NCBI GenBank assembly: GCA_903772945.1
Contig: CAICTM010000191.1
Location: forward strand, 1 to 64,000
DNA: 64,000 bases
Origin: Seminavis robusta
Taxonomy: Eukaryota; Bacillariophyta; Bacillariophyceae; Naviculales; Naviculaceae
Reading direction: 5' to 3'
Below the pieces are notes generated by a model. It did no database searches. It had not been told where the DNA came from and saw only the letters and a list, made by a program, of their open reading frames with translations. Position numbers and translations under genes: made by a program. This document shows, in pieces, positions 20,135-29,015 of this stretch (its first letter is position 1; each line of letters starts with the position of its first letter).

Positions 20135-21300
20135 AAGCTGGATGCTGTTTGGTTCCCGCGTTGTCGATTGTGGGTTCTTGGTTGTACCGGTAGGTAGGGG
20201 GGGGGCAGAGCATGGTGGCTTATCTTAGGCACGAAAATCTTACGCCTCGAGCTGGCAGGTGCTCAGCAATAAGCCGATCGCGGAACGCTACTGGTGGACC
20301 TCTGAAAGTTCTCTATAGCTAGCTAGATTGCTCCATCTCCTATTTACTACCAATAGTCATCGTCCACCAGACCAACCAATCCGCCCAAAGCTCCCCAGTG
20401 ATAGAACTTGGTCCCAGTACAGTCTTAATGTACCAACACCCTCTAGTGATGGGAGAAAGCTCTCACAAATCATAGAGATTCATGACATGTAGAGTGTCGT
20501 ACATTGGTTCGTGCATTTGCAACGCCGTACCCATTCCAGATTCTTCCATTGCCCATACTGTCATCCCTCAAAGTCGTCTTTTCGTCTTTTCGCCATTTTG
20601 TTTCGCATGAGTATTGTCCGAGTTTAATAAGGTCCCAAGTTGACGCTGGCTAGTACTCACTGCGGATTGACCGTGATTGTGAACTGTTGGCTGAAATAAT
20701 TCCTCATGACTACCGAATGGCAATCAGTCCCAATTGAGGCCGCAGACTCCGCTTGGCAAACGACCATGCATTTGTTCCATTCGAACAAGTCGTCCAAGTC
20801 CTCGAGATGGGTAAATAGCTGAGAGCAGACAAGTTCAACCATCTGAGAAAAAGCAGCCAGTAGCCTAAGGATGGAGTCTGAACACGCAGAAGGACCTTAT
20901 TATGGATCACCATAGAAACCTCCTAGCTAGCCTCCAGTTCTGTTCTGGTTGTTGTGGCTTTGCCGTGGGGAGGTGCAAAGATCCAAAGATCCTAAGTGTT
21001 AAGCTAATGGAGCTGTGAATGTCAGCTAAAGATTGAGTTTGGTTTGGAACTATGGTTGGGTGACGAAGAATTCGATTCGTTGAAGGGTCTCCCAAAATGT
21101 GGGTGGGCAACAATCTTTCGTGACGCTGAATCCTTGACTCGAGTTTATCCGATCCCGGTACCTTGAAATTTAATACATGTACCACCCACCGTTAGTTCAC
21201 TTACTTGGTTGTACGCAGGCTATTTTTCGCACCCGTATAGCACCGTATGCCAGCATGGCCAATGCTGCCGCTGCAATCCCATACCAGCCAGTTACCACTG
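20135..21300. other. Intergenic, no supported gene
   Basis: Short open frames only. Several CTAGCTAG words. The last part is the promoter side of PAQR copy D. Confidence 0.5.
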
Positions 21301-21308
21301 CTCGGTAT

Positions 21309-21365
21309 CATAAAAAGGAACAAAAGCCAATCTGCAACAACACCCACAAGAAACCAACAAACAAC
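21309..21365 (+). promoter_or_regulatory. Conserved 5' leader before PAQR copy D
   Basis: Matches the leader of copy A from CATAAAAA to the start codon, including CACCCACAAGAAACCAACAA. It has a 15-base insertion (AAAGCCAATCTGCAA) relative to copy A. Further upstream, words such as GCCAATGC and CTACCGCTGC-like sequence are also shared, so the duplicated unit included the promoter. Confidence 0.6.
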
Positions 21366-22187
21366 ATGCCATTCCACAAACAGTATGCTGATGGATCTCC
21401 CAGACCTCTCTGCCGGGGTTGGTTGCATGGAATGAGTGCCCTGACCTCTCTTTCACTAACCTATGGATGCTGGAATGATATCCCCTCAGTGGCTGCCCCA
21501 GTGGTGATGAATATCTGCTTCTTTTTGGTTATTTCGAGCTTGGTGCACTTGGTTCCTTGGCAATCCAAGTCACTGGAAGAAGCAATCACCAGAATAGACA
21601 AGGCTTGTATCTTGGTTCTCTGCTGGACTTCCTACATGACGCCACAGGTACATGAGAGCGAGGCCTGCAAACCTGACTTTGTTTACTCTTTGGTAACAGT
21701 GGCAGTTCCCCTTGGATTGGGAATTATTGCGGTCCTTTGTGGTGCTGGCCCCATTGCATTTGCCAGCTTTTTCTGTGCCATTGCACCCAACATGTGGTTT
21801 TATGGAATGCATGTAGAGGACTCAGAGGTTTTCTACTGCATTCTAGGAAGCACTGTTCTTTATGCCATTGGGTTTTACCTGTATGGCAGCCAAGCAGGTG
21901 GTCATCATCCTGTTTGGGGCTACCATGAATGGTTCCATTTGCTGGCCACCATTGGCCTCGTCATCAGTGCTCGAGCGGTTTTTGCCTTGAGTTCCTACAC
22001 AAGTGAAACCTGCAGTCCAAGCATACTGGCTGAATCTGTGGTGGGCATTGTGAGTAATTCCACCAACTACACAGCAGCAGAGGTCTACAGCAGTAGTTCA
22101 ACTGAAGTTGAAGTGGAAGCAATTACAGAACTGTTGGCTTGGTTGGGACTGCGGCTTGACCTGTCTTTCCTATCAGGGGCAATTTAA
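21366..22187 (+). CDS. PAQR/hemolysin-III-like membrane protein, copy D
   Basis: A 273-residue protein, the closest relative of copy A. The metal-site motifs SSLVHLV, RIDKACI and GYHEWFH and the entry motif RP-x-CRGWLHG are intact. An open frame runs 63 codons further upstream, but that part is the leader shared with copy A, where it contains frame differences, so the start at MPFHK is chosen. The tail has a TEVEVEAITELLAW segment and ends LRLDLSFLSGAI, slightly changed from the LPAGI ending of copies A and B. The 3' flank carries GGACGAAGCAAATAGATG, also present after copy B. Confidence 0.85.
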   Translation: MPFHKQYADGSPRPLCRGWLHGMSALTSLSLTYGCWNDIPSVAAPVVMNICFFLVISSLVHLVPWQSKSLEEAITRIDKACILVLCWTSYMTPQVHESEACKPDFVYSLVTVAVPLGLGIIAVLCGAGPIAFASFFCAIAPNMWFYGMHVEDSEVFYCILGSTVLYAIGFYLYGSQAGGHHPVWGYHEWFHLLATIGLVISARAVFALSSYTSETCSPSILAESVVGIVSNSTNYTAAEVYSSSSTEVEVEAITELLAWLGLRLDLSFLSGAI

Positions 22188-22189
22188 GA

Positions 22190-23150
22190 ACATTCATGGA
22201 CGAAGCAAATAGATGTGTTAAAGAAATAGAGAAGAGTGTGCGAGCTAGCATTTAGAAAACAAAGAATATATAATTAGATGATCCAATCTTTGCTGTGGAT
22301 AGCTGGCTGTGTGGCTGCCGTGGAGTAATTGCAGGAACAGCTCCCACATCTTTGGTCCAAAAGTTCCAGTCAGGATCTCGATTGTAGCAATCTGGCTTCC
22401 CATGCAGGCACACACCGGTATAGATGGTTAGCTATACCGGTATCTACGCTAGCTAGTGGGCATACCATATCGCTGAATCATGATGATTCCGCTGTCTCAT
22501 TGAGTTGCGGGAGCCCTACCGTAGCTAGTAGAGAGTTGTTGCGAAAATCGACTGCTGTCCATGCACACCATTTGCGCTCGGTGTGGATCCTTTCAAGGAG
22601 TTGCAGCGACGCTTGGCTCTTGATGCTAGGGTTACAATGGCGCCTACCGAAACAACAAATTGCAGGGAATCGCCTGTTAAATCCAAAACTCTGCTTTTAA
22701 AGCAGTGTGATTTAAAGCGGAGTGTACAATTTAAGTCGACGTGCTGAAATTACATAGTGACACTGAAATTGCACTAAGCCCCGTGTTAATAAGCGTGATA
22801 CGTGCTGAAATTACATAGGGTGACTGAAATTGCACCCTCTAAGTGACATTTCAGCTTGAGAGTGAGATTTAAGCTCAAGACACTTCAAAGACTCAATTTG
22901 AGAGGTGTTAAACAAACAAATTGCTCTTTCGGTGATGTCTTGTGGGGATGCTTTGACACGCGAGCATTCAGTCCTGGTTGCTTCCGCGTGCGGGAATTGA
23001 ACGCGGCGGGGAACGAGAGGTTTTGACGGGGAGCCTCCACAAGTTTTGACGCGGAGCTTCCAAGCTTCCAATACGAGTTCTAGGAAGATGGATCAATTGA
23101 ATCATTCGATCGATCTCATTATTCCGCAGCTTTGTCCTGAATGATCGATT
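22190..23150. other. Intergenic, with a short direct repeat
   Basis: A segment GTGCTGAAATTACATAG followed by GTGACxCTGAAATTGCAC-like sequence occurs at 22740-22774 and again at 22801-22836. No gene recognised; the open frame at 22329-22700 has no known features. Confidence 0.5.
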
Positions 23151-23181
23151 TAGAGTGCTCAGCGTCATCGTTTCCATAACT

Positions 23182-23460
23182 ATGCCTCTCGAGAAAGACA
23201 ACCCCAGTCACCGCAACCTCTCCGACAAACTGGATGGCAAGTATGGTGGGGGCTCCATCTACGAAAAGGTCACGCGTCCCATTGTCCATGGTGTCTACCA
23301 TACCGCTCGTTGTGTTTCCTCTGGAAACAGTGCGGAATTGGCTCGAGCCAAAGATCAATTCAGTGCTGTTGGAAAAGGACAGCCAAGGACCGAATACCTC
23401 TCAAGCAGCACAAAGAGGAAGCAGCCAAGAATGCCGAGGGAAAATATGGTTGAAGGTCCC
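23182..23460 (+). pseudogene. Small unknown protein gene, probably frameshifted
   Basis: An open frame starts MPLEKDNPSHRNLSDKLDGKYGGG and continues through HTARCVSSGNSAELARAKDQ. Near 23400 the current frame turns into a poor sequence, whereas skipping two bases (a CTCTC repeat) gives EYLKQHKEEAAKNAEGKYG. That ending echoes the earlier DGKYGG and looks more like real coding sequence, so a 2-base slip is likely. I do not recognise the family. The small size and Lys/Glu content suggest a soluble protein. Confidence 0.4.
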
Positions 23461-23519
23461 GCACCGGTCTACAGAAGCATCGGTTTTCAGTTGCAGACGA
23501 CAGTACGGTAGTAGTTCGA

Positions 23520-24500
23520 GTAACTATATAGCATACTAGTAGCATCTCTATATTTTATTTGATTACCGTACTCGACCGTTCTTTTCTTGTTTGCGGGCGG
23601 CAACAATATAGAGATCTACAGCTGGCAAAGAAGTAGGTCGTACACGTGAAGCTGACCAAACAGTCGATGGGGCACGAAGCATTGTTAGCCAAGAACGGTG
23701 GACGTAGCGGGCAACGCAGGAGTTCAATGACGGCGGAGAACGCCGTTTCCCTGTCGAGCAGAATGATGAATCGCATTTGCGGTCGAAAAGAGGCTTGATT
23801 CAAAACACGACGTAACCAGAACCCAAAACGCATGTCCTTCCATTCTTTTCTTTTTGTATCTGCAAGTCGATTGACGCCATTGTGGCTTCTCGATCTGGGA
23901 CTGTTGGTACAATGCAGGTTTGGGTCGAGCGGTTCGGTTCGATTCGATTCCCCATCAAATCAAAACCGTTCCTGACGGGGAACTTAAAAGTGCATGGATC
24001 TGAGTTTTGTGTGAAAGAGGCACTTTGTTAGGTGATTTCTTTATCTTAGAGAACTCTTCATCAGCAGCGGTCGCCGTAGCCATGAACTCATCAGATCCTA
24101 CATCTTGCTTGGTGGGAAACAAGAGACCTTCGCTCTCAGAGCAGGGACACGAGAGCCACGCATGCAGAGGTGGCGGGCCCGAAGAATAGCTAGGCTGAGC
24201 CGAGCATTAACGTAGCCACGCACCACTGAGTAAGGGCCTTCCCACTTTGCAGTGCAGTGAGCAAAGCTTTCCAGACCGAAAGAAACAGTCCACGTGATGT
24301 GCTCACAAATTCGGTGAAATTATGTTTTCTAAAGGTTACAGAACATTTATTTTTCACTATCATCGGTATGGATGGACTCGGATGGACTCGACTCAAACCA
24401 TGCACTCACTAGCCCATCTAAACTATACTGGGGGTAGATCGTCATTGGAAGGCAGTTATAGCCATTCTGGCCTGCCTGTTCGTTCGAGACCAGCGATGTT
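23520..24500. other. Intergenic, no supported gene
   Basis: Short overlapping frames only. Contains GGTTCGATTCGATTC words of the (GAATC)n type near 23935. The right part is the 3' flank of the ABC transporter gene. Confidence 0.5.
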
Positions 24501-24527
24501 GTGGTTCGCTTGGAATACCAACGCATC

Positions 24528-27527
24528 CTAAGCAACCTTGCTCTTTTTTGTGACTAGATTCCGTAAAAGGGCCAACCCCAAACAGCGAATTGCCACGTAC
24601 ATTGCAGCCAGAGTCAACCAGTACTGGACGTTGTTTTCTCCAGTGGCATTCTGTTGCGTTAGGTATTCCACACAAGTCTTTGTCGCAACGTAATCCTGTG
24701 GGATGGAGGCGGCCAATTCGTTCTCACGATCCGCAAAGCTGACCCGGCAAGGTCTGGTTTCGTTGGCGCTCAACTCATAGACAATCTGCGCTTCCTTGTC
24801 CAAATCATACTCGACCGCCAATTCAGCAAAGAGTTCCAAGTCCTCGGGAGTGAAAAAGTCGGCGTAGCTCCGATTGTAGGATTGGCTGCACTTGATAATC
24901 CCGTCCTTGTCGGGCTCGGGATAGTAGGAAACGTGCGGGCAATGGTCCGTGTTGGATTTAGCCAAGCTCGCGTGGACGAATCGGCACGTCGTGGAATTGT
25001 TATCCGACACAACCAGTCCATGACTGTTGGCGGATGCCACGGGGAGGCTTCCCATCTTATCTGTGCAGTCGTCCAGGGTCTCAAAACCGTCCCGTTCAAA
25101 GGATGCCGGACAACGATCTCGAAGGGTAGTGCAGACAATTCTATTGCCACGCGTGTGGTTGACGGCATTGACAACCACACTCGTCAGTCCCGGGGGCAAG
25201 TAGACTGCATCAGAAATGACGTCTGCCGTAGGCTGACCTTCAATGTTGCTGTCTGTGGTTCTGAACTGGAATCGGTGACCGATGGGATACTCCGCATACG
25301 GGATCTGACGGAAATCATCCCGGACCAGGATTGGATTCACTTGTGCGCGTTGCACCTCCACCAGCGAGACATCACAGATACCATCCTCGTATCCATTGAA
25401 TTTGACTTTCAAGGATCCATCGAGGATGCATCCATTGACGAGGAAAGAAGAGTCGCTTGTTTCTTCTTCGGAAAAGAAGCCAAAGTATTCTAGGATTCCC
25501 CGCGTACCTTTGTATGTCCCCGTCTGTGGAAGGTCAACAAGCGAGTCATTGTTGTAAATGGATTCCGCGGAACCGTCAGCATACGTTTGAAGCAACATTT
25601 GCGCACAATGATCTCCCTGGTCGTATACTTGCTCCTTCTCGAGACAGAAGGAGAATTCTTCATTCAGAGACAGTCGAAATATGTACGTCAAGGGCCACAA
25701 CCACTGCAACCATGTCATGTAATCGGGCAACGTGCTGACAAAGTATCCACAAAAGAGGATTTGCGGGAGCATGGTCATGGGTATCAATTCCTTGGCATCA
25801 CGGACATCTCGTGTGACAGCGGCGAGCATAATGCCCACTGCATTCATGATCATGACAAAGGTGTAGAAAACACAAAGCCAAATCCAGAAGCGCCCTTGCA
25901 ATCCAATAGCCCAATAGACCGTGAGTACTAGAATGAGTACCTGCGTGAAAGAAATCAAGGCTTCAATGGCAAACTTGGACAGTCCATACGAGAGAATCCT
26001 GTAATGATCCCGTTCAAACTCCCTAATGAAGATGGGGCGAGTTTCGATCTGATCCATCATGATGACCTGTACCGACACCATGCAAGCCACAAGCATGAAG
26101 AAGATGGCTCCGACATGGGAGGAAAAGGAGGAGACATCCTGAATGGAATCGGTGCTTGCGGCTCCTTGAAAGGCAAATGCGGTAACGACAGAACCTATCA
26201 CGACGATCATGAATCGCATGCGCATCGCATGTCCGTCGCGCATAAGCCTCTGAATATCTCTTTTCAGCTGCTGACATAGCTCAGTCCAAAGGCTGACCCG
26301 TGCTTTGGAATCGAGCTTGTCAAAAATGGAAAGCCTTGGTTTTGGGGTAGATAGTCGTCGTCGTGGTCGTCGTCTGAATGAGGAACTACCACTCATGATG
26401 GATCGAGAGGAAGTGGCGCGAGACAGTGTGCTGGATAGAGAACGGGAGACTCGTCTGACCAGTGACCTGCTACTCGCCCTGGCATCCTCCTCGTCAGCAG
26501 CTAGATCCATGTCGTCTTGCTGCTGCTGAGTCATCTGAAAGAAGCCGGCCTCGGTCAACTTTTGCATGGATTCCGTCTGCGAAACCTCGAGGATATAGTC
26601 GGCCGGATTGTAATTGAGGGGAACTTCGTATCCTCGTAGAGCAAAATGCTGGGGAACCTTGTCCACAGGACCCTCATACATGCAGCGTCCCTGATTGATA
26701 AGAATGAGATGATCAAGGAGCCCAAAGACGCGACTGTTGGGCTGGTGAATGGTGAGCAGCACCGTGGCCCCGCAATCGGCAACCTGCTTGAGCACCTCCA
26801 TGACAGCCGTGGCATTGTGACTGTCCAGCCCGGAAGTGACTTCATCGCAAAAGAGCAGACTGGGTCTTACGACGAGCTCAATGCCCAAACTAAGACGTCT
26901 CATTTCTCCCCCGGACAAGCCGCGGTGTCGTGCTCCGCCCGTCTGACTGTCAGCGACATGTTGAAGCCGTAGTTCCTTGAGAATGCGGTCCACGAGGGCA
27001 TCCAGTTCGTCATTGGTCAAGGTGGAATCTAGACGCAACTTGGCACTGAAGCGAATGGCTTCGCGTGGCGTGGCTGTACTGAGCAATGTGTCTCGTTGGG
27101 CCACAAAGGCAATCTTGCGCTTGACTTGAATCGATGTGGGGTCAATGGGGACTCCATCCAGCGTGATGCTACTATTAATAGTACTGCTGCCGCTTGCACT
27201 GACCTTGCCAGCGAGAACGTGCAGGAGCGAAGTCTTCCCAGCCCCACTGTGGCCCATCACGGCGGTCAGCTGCTGAGGAGCAATCCGTCCAGACAAAGAA
27301 TCCAAAATTACCTTTTCTTCGCCATCTTGCTTCTTCTTCTTCTTCAAACCCACGGTAGCTGTAGCGGTAGTACTGGTATCCTTCACGCTCAAAGATACGT
27401 TGGTCCATTCTAGAGTCCTACCGGGGCGGAATGCAAAAGGGTCGCTGTTAGGATCCACCGCCACTTGGACAGAGGTATCTTCTTCTTTACCAGTATCGCT
27501 ACTAGCAATGTCAAGGTGAGAGGACAT
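24528..27527 (-). CDS. ABCG/WHITE-type half transporter with a large C-terminal ectodomain
   Basis: A 999-residue protein in a single open frame. The ATPase domain is first: Walker A GHSGAGKTS (92-100), signature LSGGEMRR (204-211), Walker B LLFCDEVTSGLDS (224-236) and switch His261 in TIHQPN. This nucleotide-domain-first order defines the ABCG subfamily, whose members work as dimers and export lipids, sterols or secondary metabolites. A Ser/Arg-rich linker (about 355-405) follows. Membrane helices span about 430-650. A loop of roughly 290 residues, with many cysteines and Asn-x-Ser/Thr sites, comes before a last helix near 955-985. That loop is much longer than in typical ABCG proteins. The C-terminus is KKSKVA. 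A small remnant of a paralogue is at 15665-15790. Confidence 0.92.
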   Translation of the reverse strand: MSSHLDIASSDTGKEEDTSVQVAVDPNSDPFAFRPGRTLEWTNVSLSVKDTSTTATATVGLKKKKKQDGEEKVILDSLSGRIAPQQLTAVMGHSGAGKTSLLHVLAGKVSASGSSTINSSITLDGVPIDPTSIQVKRKIAFVAQRDTLLSTATPREAIRFSAKLRLDSTLTNDELDALVDRILKELRLQHVADSQTGGARHRGLSGGEMRRLSLGIELVVRPSLLFCDEVTSGLDSHNATAVMEVLKQVADCGATVLLTIHQPNSRVFGLLDHLILINQGRCMYEGPVDKVPQHFALRGYEVPLNYNPADYILEVSQTESMQKLTEAGFFQMTQQQQDDMDLAADEEDARASSRSLVRRVSRSLSSTLSRATSSRSIMSGSSSFRRRPRRRLSTPKPRLSIFDKLDSKARVSLWTELCQQLKRDIQRLMRDGHAMRMRFMIVVIGSVVTAFAFQGAASTDSIQDVSSFSSHVGAIFFMLVACMVSVQVIMMDQIETRPIFIREFERDHYRILSYGLSKFAIEALISFTQVLILVLTVYWAIGLQGRFWIWLCVFYTFVMIMNAVGIMLAAVTRDVRDAKELIPMTMLPQILFCGYFVSTLPDYMTWLQWLWPLTYIFRLSLNEEFSFCLEKEQVYDQGDHCAQMLLQTYADGSAESIYNNDSLVDLPQTGTYKGTRGILEYFGFFSEEETSDSSFLVNGCILDGSLKVKFNGYEDGICDVSLVEVQRAQVNPILVRDDFRQIPYAEYPIGHRFQFRTTDSNIEGQPTADVISDAVYLPPGLTSVVVNAVNHTRGNRIVCTTLRDRCPASFERDGFETLDDCTDKMGSLPVASANSHGLVVSDNNSTTCRFVHASLAKSNTDHCPHVSYYPEPDKDGIIKCSQSYNRSYADFFTPEDLELFAELAVEYDLDKEAQIVYELSANETRPCRVSFADRENELAASIPQDYVATKTCVEYLTQQNATGENNVQYWLTLAAMYVAIRCLGLALLRNLVTKKSKVA

Positions 27528-27539
27528 GGTCGTCTTAAA

Positions 27540-29000
27540 AGATTTTTATTCTACCGGTAGTCTAGAGGGGTTTATGTTTCGTGGTTTCACAGATTTATGA
27601 GGACTTTGGGGCGAAGCTTCCACTACTGGTACCTGGTAGTCTACCGCTCTAGTAAGATGCTCGGGAAATCAAGCAGCAGCTCACCCAGGATTTAAATTTC
27701 ATCGCTGCAGCAATGCTGCATGCAAGAACGAATCCATGCGCACAAGGTAGTCTAATAGCGGCAAAGTATCTTTACTGCTGGTCTAGAGTAATCTTTGGCT
27801 GGTCCCACCGGTTTGGAGTTTTAGGGGGGGTTAGGCACCAGCGCGGGGGAGGGAAAAGAAAAAAGAAAGGGAGAGGGTTAACGGTTGGGATTCCGAATTC
27901 CCAACCAGTGAGCCTGCAGGGCCTGACGTTGACCAAAAGAAGTCATAACGGACACCGCACACACGATCCAGGGAAGAAAATACTTATAGAAATGAGGGGA
28001 GAAGGCAATGACCGATCGTTTCCCCATAGGTAAGACGTCCGAAGAACAAGAATATGTCAGCAAATACGTCACCAGAGAGGTACGTTGATGTCTTGATGTC
28101 AAATTCAAATTGACCCAACGGAAGCCGGCCATCTGACTGGCTTTTTTCTGTTCCCAATCCTTCGCTGATACCATACCTTCCCATTATTTTTGAACATCGC
28201 ACGAAAATCGACCGAAACTCTCGCTGCAGCAACACTCGCTGAACGAACGTACAACAACAACCGGCTGCAAGAACTGGAGATCTCGACAATGAGGATCGCA
28301 ACTACTCCTTTGTTCTCCAAGTGGCGCTACTGTGTAATATGCATACCCATTCAATGAGCTGAGGCCACAAGGAATGGATTCACTTGCAAGTACATCATTG
28401 TGGAAGAACAAGAGCCCCACCTCACCAACTATCAGAAGTTTCATTTTGGCCCACAAATGAAGTGCGGATCTTGAGGAGTTGATATACCAAGGAGGATGCA
28501 AGCCTCTTCCTCCGACATGACAAGCATCATGGATTACATGTTTGAGTGGGGTCTTCAGAGAGTCCAAATGGTACACCATGTTCTCTCCACCCTTTCTGGA
28601 ATGCTGGACGGGCCAGAAGCATGTCAAAGGAAGGACATCTTCATTGAGTGCATCTATTGGTTAGTGAGGGAAAACGATTGCCAAGAGCTATGACTTCTAC
28701 TCCAAGCAAGGACAGATTGTTATGGATGCTTGGCATGGGTATTGTTGCCACTGGTATGACTACAACAGCAACATTTCCTTCAAGATTTTGACTTTGATGT
28801 GCGAGACTTTTGTTGATGAATGCATTGAAAGCCTTGACCACCACGGATTCTTGCAACCACAATTTGCTGTACATTGTGGAACTGAAATGTAAGTTAGCTA
28901 ATAGCTACATAAGAAATGAATTTGATGTACCTTAATATTTATTGCTGTTCTTATGTCAGGTATCCATTCAATCGAGTTTGACAGTGGCATCATGGGTGGT
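27540..29000. other. Intergenic, no secure gene
   Basis: Contains the upstream region of the ABC transporter. Around 28490-28895 the plus strand has gene-like segments (MQASSSDMTSIMDYMFEWGL, and in another frame QIVMDAWHGYCCHWYDYN) with a GTAAG/CAG intron-like pair near 28890-28962. No family was recognised, and this may belong to the decayed transposon that follows. Confidence 0.35.
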
Positions 29001-29015
29001 CTTCCTCTCTGTTAG

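Noticed and set aside
22960-23010. Possible tRNA T-arm (GGGAATTGAACGCG)
   Set aside because: No matching acceptor, D or anticodon arms were found around it.
24882-25493. 203-codon plus-strand frame
   Set aside because: Shadow of the ABC transporter gene.
28184-28627. 147-codon minus-strand frame
   Set aside because: No recognised feature, and a plus-strand reading of the same DNA looks at least as gene-like.
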